DNA from: Epiperipatus broadwayi | Taxonomy: Eukaryota; Onychophora; Udeonychophora; Euonychophora; Peripatidae | Reading direction: 5' to 3' | Length of the DNA: 64,000 nt | Assembly (NCBI GenBank): GCA_028023455.1 | Contig: JAQFVV010000458.1 | Location: 124,001 to 188,000, forward strand | Shown here: positions 1 through 11,623 of the stretch, piece by piece | How positions within the stretch are numbered: position 1 is the stretch's first letter | Layout of the letters: the number at the start of each line of letters is the position of its first letter | Position numbers and translations under genes: made by a program | Notes under the pieces: generated by a model | Told to the model about the DNA's origin: nothing | Database searches by the model: none | Seen by the model: only the letters and a program-made list of their open reading frames with translations

Positions 1-2152
1 TACTATACGTTATAAAGCATATGTTCAGTTGATCACAGAAGTCAACTGACTTTTTTCTATCTAAATGTATGACAATATCATTATGAAAATAATTGAAAGA
101 AAGCTAATCTTTCTCAGAGTTTAATTCATTCAAGTTTAGAGATCTTTCATCGTTTTTTTAAAGTTGTAAAAATAGGGGTTGTTATTTTAAATCTCTCTTG
201 TTGTTTTTTTTTTTGTGTGATTTTTCAAAAATTTTTGGTTGACGGCCATGAAAACATTTTTTCTTCTCTAATAAATATTTTCTGATAGCATTTAATCTAT
301 TTGATTCAAAATTATTATGCATGCCATGCAGCCTTTAAAAAAATTGCATACTATCTCTTCATAATCTCAGATTGCTTTTTTATTATGAGTTCTGATTAAT
401 TTATATTATGTTTTATTAATTTTCTGCTTAAAAAAATAGCAATATATTTGAATCTTTTTTATGTTTATAAATATGTTCTTATTAGTATCATATAACTGCA
501 AACCTAACATTGCATTTTATAAATGCTATGTAATCTTTGGGAATTAGCACGATCCTTTCTGCATGATGATAGAAAGGCAAATAATACAATCAAGTTAAAA
601 ATAATCTCTCATTTTCCAATGAAGGGTTTGGGAAATGTGGAGAAATGGATGATAAAAATAATGTTCTACTGCAATATGTGGTTAATTCATTATCAGCAAA
701 AACACATTATAGTAATTCATAACATAATAATAGTGAAAAGAAAATCAAAATATTAAAATTCTTACTAATCCTCATGATATATGTTTTAAATGAAATGAAA
801 ATTAGTTTCCTAATAGCACCTTAATTTAATGCAAAAAATGTTACTTTTATATTTCAAATCTAATTGCAAAACAAAAAATCATTACTTTAACAAATGAAAA
901 TTCTCAAATAACTAAATTTGAAATATGATGATTAAATGAAATACAATTGCCATCTCTTTTCTAATGTTTCATAAGATTTATCATTTTTTTATTGGCAGAT
1001 TACCCCAGATGCATGAGGAATAAATAAATTTCAACAAAAACTACTGATAAATCCTAATTATAGTAATGGAGAAATTCATCTACATCTATGATAATGTTAA
1101 ATGCAGACTTCTTAATAAGCTTATTCAAACTTTTGAAGACTCAGCAAATTCTGTCCTTACTATTCAAATTCTGCTATCTATTTGTAAAATTGAGTAATCA
1201 ATAGATACTAGTGATTATTTAAAATTATAATCTAGCATCTACTAATTACCCAAGCTTATAATAGGTGAAAAAACTGTAATTAAAATAGAATTTGCTATGG
1301 AAAAATATTTAAACTGGGATCATTTCATTGTTTTTTGTTTTTTTTTACAGAAATAGATTAGAATACTTTTATTTGCTAAAGAATTTTATCAAGTAGTACA
1401 ACTAAATGAATATATATATATATTCCCCTCTTTTATTAACATTCAACTAAATAATGACTTCTACTTTGTAACTATAATATTAAAAGAATTATATCTGATA
1501 ACATTCCAATGAACTATATACTACTATCTCCAGAATACTTAAAGGAATAAATTAAATCTATAGAAGTTTAAGAACAACTTAAAAAATTATATATAGAAAA
1601 CTTCTAAATATATATATATACAAGTCAAATAAAAAAAAATAAATAGAAATTTAATATACCTTGGATTCATTGGTAGATTTAAAACATCAAGAACTGATCC
1701 AAATTTCAAAAAGAATACAAATATCTTTCTCATAGTTCCCAAACCCTTTTGGGATAAAGTATTGATGAATTTTAGGCAAGAAGATGGCATATTGGTAATT
1801 AAACATTTTTCAAATTTGTATATAATAGAATGTAATAGAATTTAATATAGACTATGTATTTGGTTTTTTTATTTATTTAATTAGGTATCATAGAATTTTA
1901 CAACAATATATATATATATATATAAATAAATGTAAATCATAAAAGATTGCAACACATTTAGTGAGAGATATACTTTAAATATAATTATATGATGTACAAA
2001 TATAAAAAATTAAAGCAAAAAATTTGAACATATATATCACAAATAACAATTATATGATATAAAAATATAGAAAAAGAAAACATATTTTTGAACATAAATA
2101 TAACAAAAATGTAAGTGATTAATACTCTTTAGGTAGTAACAAATTATTTTAA
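1..2152. other. A+T-rich sequence without a recognised gene
   Basis: I see no supported gene here. The stretch holds homopolymer runs and short TA microsatellites near 1412-1425, 1607-1620 and 1904-1923. Two short open frames (523-756 plus, 1587-1790 minus) resemble no family I know and lack convincing splice or promoter context. The 3' end of the neighbouring hAT remnant should fall near 2000-2150, but I find no matching terminal repeat. Confidence 0.5.
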
Positions 2153-4360
2153 TTAGTCTAAGGTTAGGACTTGTTTATTTGTAACAAGATTAGATATAAC
2201 TGGCATAATTTTGCTCAGCTTAAGGCGAAGACCTGATTCAATGTTGTGCAAATTTCTATATTTGTTTTTTACTTCAATCATAGCAGAAAATCCATTCTCA
2301 TACAAATATGTGGTACTGAATGGCATTAAAAATTTTAATGCTTTTTGAGAGAGTTCTGGATATTCTACCAGGTAGACATTCCAAAATGAAAACAAGCTGA
2401 TAAGCTGAAAAATTCAATTTCAATCTGCCGTCACTAATAACATCTATAAAAGACTCTTTCGCAATTACATTATCTGGAACCTTCTCTGTAATGCAAAGGG
2501 ACTGCGAATCCAACTTTGAGCAGTAAAATCTTCAGTAAAATATTTTTGAAAACAACCATACAAAGATTTTAAATGGACCTGCATATCATTAATGACACAG
2601 TCTGTTATTAATAAATTGTTCTAGTCTGAAAAATTACATAGGGTGAAAAACATACTGAAATTCTTTTCTCGATTTGTTTTTTTTTTTTTAAAGAAATGAT
2701 GATTTATTTTTAAATGCTGTTATTTTATCACTAAGGTCAAACAGAGAATTGTTAGCTCCCTGCAAAGTCATATTTAAATCATTTAGCCATGAGAAAATAT
2801 CCAATAGATATGCTAGTCTAAATAACCATTCTTCATCAGTAAGATGATCTTTTATTGAATCTCCTAAATCCATAAGAAAAATATTTATCTCAGAGCATAA
2901 CTCAAAAAGTCAGTCGAGGACTTTGCTTTGTGAGAGCCACCAAACTTTAGTGTGAAGTAATAGCGTTTTATGTTCACTCCCTATCTTATAATATAGAATT
3001 AAAAATAAGAGGGAATTAAGTGCTTTTGATTTTATCAAGTAAACTATTTTTACAGCTTCATTAAGAACAGATCTTAAATTCACAAAGATATATTTTGTAG
3101 CTAAAACTTCCCGATGAATTATACAATGTATACATTTACACTATGGTGCTACTTCTATAATTTTCGTTATTACATCTGATAACTATCCAATCATTGTGCA
3201 AGCATGATCTGTGCAAACTCCAACACATTTGTACCAACTTATAATGTTGTTAATAAAATAATCATTGATTATTTTGACTATTTCTTCTGACATTGTTCAT
3301 GCAGATAATGACTTACAAAATAATATTTCTTCTTGAATATTACTGAGGAAATCAAATTTTACAAATACAAATAATTGCGCTAATTTAGATACATCAGTGC
3401 TTTCATCTACTTGCAAAGAAAAAAACTGGCATTCTCTTAATTAAAATGTTTTCAAAATTTGATGCCATATTATTGATTCACCTTTTTACTGTGTTGTTTG
3501 ATAGTGACACTATCAATTTGCTTGGCTGCTTTTTCTCCAAGTACAGATTTCACAATATTTTTAGTTACTGGTAGCAACAAAGTTTCTCCAATTGTGTTTT
3601 ACCGCACGTGGCTATACACAAACTTGATAAATTCGATGCCAATACACAATTGATGTTAACACTGGTGAAAGAAGCCACAACTGCATTTTGGTCACAAAAT
3701 TCACACAGTTTTCTTTTAAAAAAATCAATGGGTTTATCTTTTAAATATTGATGTTGGGATAATAAATGTCTTTTCAAAAGAGAAGGCTTCAAACATCCAT
3801 TTGATAAATATTCAAAACTTTATAACACATTGTGGACTAGATTCAATTTCTGTTCCAGATTTTATGGAGAATCCATACTTTATATAATCAGGATCATACT
3901 GCCTCATCCAACTATCTTTACGTTTTGATATTGATGGTTCATCTTTGTTCATATCTGGCAATTTATTTTCTTTTGATTTGGAATAACTACATCCATGCTG
4001 CTCTAAAAATCTCTTCATATTAAGGCCACTGATTGTCCTATTTTAATGACAATTAAATTAAAAATAAAAATAAATGACTTGAAACTTACCTTTAATATTA
4101 CTACGTTGGCTAGTAAAAACATGAAATATTACTATTTTTCATTAAACTTTTACATTGTTTTACTTTTTACTTAAAAAAAATTGCTAATATAAAAAATTAA
4201 CCAATTATACTTTTGTGATATTTTTTTTAAAAATAAAAATGTTTTAAAAAAATAATTACATGTTATACATAATAAATTTTGTTGTTAATATTTTAATTGT
4301 CATATACCAGAAACTTGGCATTCATGTACCAGTATGCGTACCAGCAGTTGGGAAACACTG
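2153..4360 (-). pseudogene. hAT transposase remnant (BED finger, ZBED5/SCAND3/FAM200-like)
   Basis: Degraded cut-and-paste transposase read on the minus strand from about 4018 to 2153. The N-terminus (3812-4018) has the BED-type lead-in with the run YIKYGF and PQCVI. A frameshift there separates the first zinc cysteine from the rest of the finger (YLSNG, then RHLLSQH in 3565-3792). The middle (about 2700-2960) keeps the RNase H-like region found in domesticated hAT proteins, with LLLHTKVWWLS and RLAYLLDIFSWLNDLN. The C-terminus (2153-2395) keeps the hAT dimerisation block, with PFSTTYLYENGFSAM and LSKIMP. Frameshifts and stops separate these blocks, so no functional protein is made. The family assignment rests on motif order and is fairly secure. 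The exact subfamily (Buster or Charlie type) is not. Confidence 0.8.
4329..4360 (-). repeat. Terminal inverted repeat of the hAT element (5' end)
   Basis: Read on the minus strand, the element starts at 4360 with CAGTGTTTCCCAACTG, a typical hAT terminus of the CAGNG class. It lies about 340 bases upstream of the transposase start. The adjoining 8 bases (4361-4368, TACTAGGG) are a candidate target duplication. No partner end or matching 8-mer is visible near 2.0-2.15 kb. Confidence 0.65.
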
Positions 4361-4687
4361 TACTAGGGTATTCAGAATATGCTAACTATTATCAGATTAA
4401 AACATATGACATGTTTTATAATCCATCACATTCTAATAATCTACCAATAGATATAGATTGCATAATAATCTTTGCTAATAAAGTAGTGTTACAAATCATT
4501 ACATGTTCGATTATTTCCCTTATTTATTTGAATTATAAAATGAATTAGAGGCGAATTACAGAGATATGTATGTATATACCATAATGGATGTAGTGATCTG
4601 TCTAATCCACTAAGTTAAACACAAAATTTTAAATCAGTCATTAGTGCTTGAGAAATCAATTAAATAAATTTCTATGTATGATTATTA

Positions 4688-7585
4688 TTATTTTCAACCA
4701 TTATCAATTCGTAGCACAATGAAGGACTCTCAATTTTAATAGTTTTTCTGATCCATAGCCTTTCTTCTTCATGTCTTGCCCACCTCATTTGATGTTTTTG
4801 TAATCTTTTGAGATACAATTTAAAACTTCAACTGTACATCTATTATAATCTCTTCTAATATTACATCTAATCCAGTTCCAATTCAGTTTTAATTCTTTCA
4901 ATGATATCGTGCTGCCTGTTTGTTACAACACCCATGTATTTGATTTTTGATCCCTTCTTGTTACTCCCAACACACATCTCTTCATACTTAATTGAATAAT
5001 TTGAAATCTTTGCACTAATTTTCAGTTAAGCGTCCAACTCTCAGATCCATAGGAAACACTGTACTAATCACATCCATTAAAAACCTTTCTTTTCAAACAC
5101 ATTAGCATATTTCCTTATAATATTGTTATTTGTGCTAAAAGCATCCATTAAAACTTACTTCTATGATTAATTTTCATCCATTATATTTCCATCTGTATTA
5201 ATATTCTAACTATAATATTTATAACTGTTAATTTCTTTTAAGTCATGGTTATCAATATTTGTTTTCTTCTGAAAAAAAATCCATTAAACACTAATCTTAT
5301 TAGCATTTATCTTAGTTCTGTTGTCTTTATTTTATCTGGTCACAGTTACCATTTGCAAAATCTAGGGGATCTAAATTATCATCATGTACTTCCCTCTAAG
5401 TTTCTCATTTTAACTGAATAACCTACTACATCTTTTTTAATGTTAATCTTAATATCATTGTGTAGTCTAATGACCACTGTTGCATTTTGATAAAATACTT
5501 TTCAGAATATGATAATATCCAGAATCTATATAGTGATGATTTAAAGCTTTAATTAATGGGGGAATGCTTATAGAATCAAATGGCTTTTCATAATCTACAA
5601 ATCCAAAGCTTAATGAGAACTCATATTTATACATCCCATCTCTCAATACTTGGATATGATCAACAGCATTAAAAACAATTTTAATTTCAGTTTTTCTTTT
5701 GATTGTTTGACTCCAGTCAATTCTTGATAGATTTTGTATGGAGCTGATAGAACTATAATTTCTAACATCTTTATCACTTTTCTTAAGTATTAATATTATT
5801 ACTCTACTCTTCCAATGATGTAATAAATCTTGATCTTTTTTAAACACTGAAAGACAGTTTTTTAATAACTGTTTCTACATCTTCATCTGCTTCTTTTAAA
5901 ATATCAACAATTCCATCATTTCCTGGAAATTTTCCCTTCTTTAAAGATTTAACTGCATGTCACACTACCTTTTTAAAACTACATGGCAATTGTGCTATTT
6001 ATATATTATAATTTTTTTTTTTATTCTTTACTACTACATAATTATTCTTTACAAAATTTTTCCACATATTTTGTCTTCCCTTTTTTTTTATCTACTTGTT
6101 CCATCTTCTAATTACTGAAACAAATTTCCTTTCAATACTAAAATGTTTACATCTGTGAAACTTTTATTCTTTTCTACACTTTTCCTTATCACTTCACAAT
6201 TGTATTCCTTATAGCATTATTAACTCTTTCTTGTAATATTTTACAAAATTTTAGATATTTTAAATTCTTTTTAATCAATCACATTTAAATATTTTAATAT
6301 TGAGAATTTTCTTCATATATCGTCTTGTTTGAAAAAAAAAAAATTATTCACAAATTGCTGCTTTTTTGTACTTACCTTCCTTATAGTTTTTAAGAGAATA
6401 TCACTTATCTTTTATTGATTTCAGTCAAAGCTGAAAGATCTCTGAATGCTGTTAATATTTTAAAATTATTTGATATTCTAATGTAAATTCATTGGAGTGC
6501 TTCCTGCAGAGTAGAAATATCAAAGTTAACATTATCTTTCTAAATAATTTTCATCTCTCTAGTTTTACATTAACACATATCTTCTATTTTCCTAATTGAG
6601 ATCACTTCATGTATTGAATCTTTTAAAAACATTTAATCTTGAAATACATATTTTACGTTAATCTAAATAAAATCTAGTTATACTGCACCTTTATTTGAAT
6701 GCTTCAAGGTTTGATTTGTGTTTAGCAATTTTCTCAAAAATACAATTTTTTCTTTTTCTGCAAAACTCACAAGTCTGTGTTCCCTTTTATTCTATCCCTA
6801 TAAACAACTTTATCAACAGCACTTTGACATTTTAATCATTTTCTAATTCTAGTATTAAAGTTTTCCTTGACAATAATAAAATCTTGTTTCGTGTAATTAA
6901 AAACATTTTGATTATCTATATAAATATCTTCCACTTCTTCATTATAATGAAAACTTGAGTAAATCTAAATTATATGCTTTTGATATCGTCCATTAAGTTG
7001 AACAATTAATTTGCCACTGTGTTGATAAACTGTCATTTTCCACAATGATGCTTTTCTACTTTTTATTTATGATAAATTTCATTCTATTTGTTCTTATAAT
7101 ACTTGTGCCTTTAAAGAAACGTACATGTCCACTTTTTAATTTGTCTCATCCATCTTTTTCTAATTTCACAAAATCCAACAATATCTCATTTAATATAATT
7201 TTTCCAATCCATGTAATCTTCTTTCACTTTAAAGTGATCCCCAATTATAAATAGCTAAATAAAACATCATCATCGAATGGCAACCTGAGTTCTCAAGTAG
7301 GAGATTCTTAGCATCTTCTGCTTTCAACCACTTATAGCTTATTTGGCTGACAACTTTATAAGCACCTAGTAAAATAAGTACCATAATTTAGATTTGTCTG
7401 TTATGATTTATAAATATTTTTAAAAAAGATGACTCACATGCATATTCCTCCTATCTTTAAAAAAACGTTACTGATATTTTAGTTAAAAACTATCAAGAAT
7501 TAAAAAAAGACCATATTATTTCTTGATCTTAATAAGCCAGTAAACTTATTATGTTAGTGGATCTGTAATGATGCACAGCCAATTC
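4688..7585 (-). mobile_element. LINE-A copy 1: old, nearly full-length RTE-like retrotransposon (degraded)
   Basis: A heavily mutated minus-strand copy of the element at 32545-35661. Its 3' end is at about 4688, where the minus strand reads AATGGTTGAAAATAATAAT, matching the triplet-repeat tail of the intact copy. The reverse-transcriptase part is clearest at 5467-5847, with RNYSSISS and [13 protein letters not shown] corresponding to RNYRPISL and [13 protein letters not shown]. The endonuclease part runs to about 7330, and the 5' untranslated region is alignable to about 7585 (GGTCTTT and AAGATCAAGAAA blocks). Many stops and indels make it non-functional. It is much more diverged than the 32.5-kb copy, so it inserted earlier. 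Confidence 0.75.
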
Positions 7586-7755
7586 ATGATTGTTTGCCTT
7601 AGTAATACTTGCTACAATAAAAATTTGTCTTACTCAGTTCTTTTAAGGCTTTAAAAAGATAGAGAAGATTCTCCTGCTAGTTAACAGCAACTCCTATCTG
7701 CAGCCTAAGATTTATATCTTAACATAAATTAAAATTAGGATCAAATGGTAGCATA

Positions 7756-8870
7756 CGAGAGTGAGTCAAAAGTTATCCACACTCTGACTGCAGAATTTAT
7801 TTTAATCAACTTTCAGAAAAGACAAATACATCATTTTATAACATAATCTGTCTCCTTTTCAACACACATTGTCCATCTACAAACCTATGCATTCCTTCAT
7901 TAAAATATGTTTTAGGTTGAGCTGCGAGACATTAATCTTTATTCTCATAGGGCTTTTTTCAAGGGATCAAATGGGATAGTTTGATGGAGCAAAAACATTA
8001 TTATAGGAAGTATGCTCCAACACTTCAAAACTATGGTCAGCAGTGTGCAAATGTAGATTATCATGCAACAACCCAATGCCTTCAGATAACAGTCCTCTGC
8101 ACTGTCTCAATTTTAGGTTCAAGCTGTTTAGTTAGCATCTTATTGTAATGAGCACTATTGATTGTTAAACCTTTTCCCTGATAATGTTCCATATTGACCT
8201 TTGAGAATCAATCTGTAAGATCAATTTTCCAGTTGATGATTGACTTTTAAAATTTTTTATTGGTCAGCATTGAGAATGTTTTTATTCCATACTTTCAACA
8301 GTAATAATGATTCTTTTAAAAAACTTTTAATTTCCTTAGAATATTGGTCCAAATTTTGTCTGCAGATGAACAAATGCATCTGTTTGTACTACTCTGAGAG
8401 TTGCTTCAAAGTACTATTCTTGCACTAACTTTTCGAAATCCAAATCTTTTGTAAATTATTGCAAAGGCAGAGCCATGATGATTTACAAATGATTTGCCAT
8501 ATAATTCCTGATCTAACCAACAGAATCAGTTGCATGTATGCTCAATTTGTTTTCAGTTGTGGATTCAAACTAGTATTCAGCTCTTTCTTCATAGTTAACA
8601 ATTGTGTGATGAAATCTTTCTTGAACTTCTCTATTTATTCATACACACTTCTTCATGATAAAACATTTTCTCCATATTATGGACAAAGTCTTCAATAAAC
8701 ATAAGTCACTGCGTAATACTTCCTTTCATTCAAATCACAAATGGGACTGCAATTATTTCTCATACCACAGCCAAACTGATGTGACACATTTCAAAACTAC
8801 TTAGCAGTGACTGAGGAGTCAGTGACTTCCTATAAAAAGCATCGGTAAGACAGTGCAATCAATAGACTTT
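7756..8870 (-). pseudogene. mariner transposase remnant
   Basis: On the minus strand a degraded mariner-type transposase can be followed. Near 8450-8400 it has GSAFAIIYKRFGFRKVSA, equivalent to the conserved start of the DDE region in mariner (GTAYSIIH...RKVSARWVP). It continues with MEHYQGKGLTINSAHYNK and ends near 7850 with QPKTYFNEGMHRFVDGQC, the C-terminal block. Several stops interrupt it. The low-coordinate end at about 7756 is followed by GTGAGTCAAAAGTTATCC, which reads like a mariner terminal repeat next to a TA. I cannot find the partner repeat near 8870, so the upper border is approximate. Confidence 0.7.
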
Positions 8871-10599
8871 TAGTATTTATGTAAATTAATTTTATACAAT
8901 GGTGGACATAATTGGTGTGTATATTATGGACTAACATAAAATGATTTTCAAAAAAAGTATATATTTCTGATATCTCATACTTTCTTCAATCATAAATTGC
9001 TCTCTGCAAATTTGATTTAGTATTTATTGGAGAACAAACTTCTAGCTTGAATAAAATAAAATATTTAGACTGTTAAGCTTTTTAAATTCATTTATTAAAG
9101 TTTTTTAGAAAGAATGTTGAAAAAAAACAACATCATCAAATACACAAAATAATAATATAGACAACAGAATTATAAATAAACATAATAATATTAAAAAAAA
9201 AAAAACAACTCAGTCAATGTAAAAAATATAGAATTACTATAAAAAATACAGAATTACTACATAATAAGTACAAAATTCTAAAAAAAAAAACAATTACAAT
9301 GAAGTCTTAAATTTTTTTTTTTTGATTTATATGATAATGAAAATTTCTAAATTTTGAATTTTAGTTCACAATAAAATCATTGGGAACTGAGATGTCTCAA
9401 ATGAATAACAATAGATCTTTTATCCCACCTTTATAAGCCTCTAGTTGTTTTAAAGCATATAAACTCTGCTGAAAATTTAAATACATATTATTAGCTATAG
9501 TTTCTGTATTTTTGCATACTATACAAACCTATGTTATTAATAACACTATAAATCTTTGAAATACTTAAGTGCTTATTTTTAAAAAATGCAGTGAAGACAA
9601 TATGCATTGCATTAATATACAGCAATTCAATTATATCTTATCCAAAAAAATATAAACAAGCAAAAAATATTAAAATTCCTAAATTTATAAAATTTTATGA
9701 GCATTTATCACAAATGGAAAGTCAACATCAAATATTTCACTTAGCAGTACTCTCATTAAATCTAATGTGATTTTGTTTATTTACCATACTTTCCTTTTGT
9801 AAATATATTGAAAGTGTAGAGGTTTTTTTTCTTCTCTCTTTTTCCCTCCCAAAAAATTTGAGATAGTACAATATTTTGCTTGATAAAATGTTTTATTAGT
9901 GTAATTTAAGAGAATTCATACTTTCCTTAATAAGTGACAAAATGAAAATTATCAACTGTAATGGAAAAAAAAAAGAAACATGCTCAGAAGTGGTGTATGT
10001 TTAAAAACAATTACATATTTAAAAAAAATAATGAAAAGAGAAAAGCATATTCATACCATAGATGTTTGCATTGTAAAAATAGCCAAAGTTATAACCATGA
10101 TTAAAAACAATTTTCTGATAAGCTATTAAATTTATGGATAAAAGATATGAACCAGTAAGAAACATTTCTGATAAATTATATTGTAATGCATCAGAAAGTT
10201 TAAACTCTGTAAAAAATTCAATGTCAATTTTATTTTTTTAAAAAATTAAAGATTATTATTTTTGAAGTAAATATGATGAATGAACACATACATATAGTAT
10301 GAAATGTCCTCTCTCAATTTTAATAATGATTTTGTTTTAATTTTTCTTTATACTGTAATCTTAATTTATATATGCACACAAAAAGTATTGTATATTTATG
10401 CGTGTTAAAATGTTCTATATTCTTATAATACAGGAAACAACAACAACAATAATAATAAAACAGCCAATCATAAATGATTATGCAACTCTCAAAAAAAAAA
10501 AAGGATAAAAACTACTCTAAAAATAAGTTTTGCAATGGAAATACAAATCAACCTGCAATCCACAAATATATCCACATATGAACATAATAATCCATTTTT
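8871..10599. other. A+T-rich sequence without a recognised gene
   Basis: Only poly-A/T tracts, a short CAA/TAA-rich stretch near 10440-10460 and low-complexity sequence are visible. I find no coding similarity or repeat ends. Confidence 0.5.
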
Positions 10600-10915
10600 T
10601 TGTTTACTTGATATTTTTACAATATGTTCTTTTAATTCCTTCGGCAGAAAATTTTTCTTTCTAAATACTTTAACATCATGTCTAATTGTAAGTCCAATTT
10701 ATTCTATTCGCTGACATATCTTTCCAATGGAAACAAATTGACATTCTATTTCTTTAGCATGTCTTTTGAGATAATTCTCATAACATAGACAATCTATCTC
10801 TCCCAATGAAACCATGTCAAGTTCACTATAAAATATCCTTTTAGGAAGTATTGCATTGTATTTTCATTTAAATATATCCAATACAACAAAAATGTGGTTA
10901 TACAATTGTGTATTC
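10600..10915 (-). mobile_element. LINE-B fragment: C-terminal end of a decayed non-LTR retrotransposon
   Basis: The minus strand from about 10915 down reads YNHIFVVLDIF followed by LPKRIFYSELDMVSLGE. This corresponds to the C-terminal QLRWxGHVxRM...LPKxxFYGEL block common in invertebrate non-LTR elements. It continues directly from the fragment at 11624 once the intervening insertion (10916-11611) and one copy of its 12-bp duplication are removed. It is degraded, with no intact frame. Confidence 0.55.
10904..10915. repeat. Target-site duplication, left copy (AATTGTGTATTC)
   Basis: A 12-base exact direct repeat of 11612-11623. It flanks the insertion at 10916-11611, and both copies belong to LINE-B sequence. 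Confidence 0.8.
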
Positions 10916-11611
10916 TTTAGAAATATTACCAAAATCACCATTTCCTTTATTTTTGCTGTAATATCTTAAATACCAATAATTCTGCGCTTCTACACTTGTT
11001 AGAAAAGTTTCATTTGTTAATGTTTATTTACACTTAGTGCTTTCAAAGCTCCTAGGCTTCATATTCATAGCTGAGTGCAGTTGATAGTAATGAGGGGGAG
11101 TATTCTGATTTATGCTAATTAGTTAGCAGCTGATTGTGTCATAGGTTTTGGCATTTTATTTTGTTTAGATTAGTTTGTCCATCTTTTTGAAATGGTGAAA
11201 CATGTGTCTTTTCTATTGATTGATTGAGTGTCGTTGTTTATGAAGAAGGTCTCTTTTATTTTATGCCTCTGATCATGTCTCTCTCTGCATACTATTCTGG
11301 GGTTGGTAGCTTTTCATGCTCCAAGAATGCTGATGTAGTCTCTTTATTATTTAGTGCGCTTTTATACATGTCTTATATAAATCCAATTTATCCAAATCAC
11401 TTTGAATACTTTTTAGCAAAAACCTTTTATTATACATATATACTCATACACCTACGTTTCGACTGTCCTGCAATCTTCTTCAGAGCCAGTTTACTTTAAT
11501 CTTTTAAAAAAACGTTTTTGGCTACAGGATAGTTGAAACGTAGGTGTATGTGTATATATGTACAATAAAAGGTTTGTGCTAAAAAGTGTTCAAAGTGGTT
11601 TAGATAAATTG
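10916..11611. mobile_element. 696-bp insertion with inverted hammerhead-like arms (Penelope/retrozyme-type, family C)
   Basis: Bounded by the 12-bp duplication AATTGTGTATTC and inserted in LINE-B. The last quarter holds an inverted repeat: 11384-11470 against 11525-11611 (87-bp arms, 54-bp spacer). Read on the minus strand, the left arm contains CTGAAGA, a five-pair stem (GATTG/CAGTC, loop CAGGA) and then GAAAC, the arrangement of a hammerhead ribozyme core. About 40 bases further it has AATAAAA. Inverted terminal modules with hammerhead cores and 10-15-bp duplications are known from Penelope-like elements. I see no reverse transcriptase or GIY-YIG coding sequence in the remaining 470 bp, so this is a non-autonomous or deleted copy. 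Confidence 0.6.
11449..11490 (-). ncRNA. Degenerate hammerhead ribozyme core
   Basis: The minus strand has CTGAAGA (complement of 11477-11483), stem II of five pairs with loop CAGGA, then GAAACGTA. Stem III would be the four-base palindrome ACGT, too short to fold alone. The bases flanking CTGAAGA do not pair with those after GTA, so stem I is missing. It is probably inactive or active only as a dimer. The mirror copy (11525-11545) has lost the CTGAAGA half. Confidence 0.4.
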
Positions 11612-11623
11612 AATTGTGTATTC
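11612..11623. repeat. Target-site duplication, right copy (AATTGTGTATTC)
   Basis: Exact partner of 10904-10915. It is immediately followed by LINE-B sequence. Confidence 0.8.

Noticed and set aside
1587-1790. Host exon on the minus strand followed by a GTATAT donor-like site
   Set aside because: No acceptor is visible before the start, no family is recognised, and a loosely similar AAGGGTTTGGGAA string near 622 suggests chance or an old repeat.
8780-8830. Palindrome CACTGACTCCTCAGTCACTG as a ribozyme or operator
   Set aside because: It lacks a GAAA partner and lies at the eroded 5' edge of the mariner remnant.
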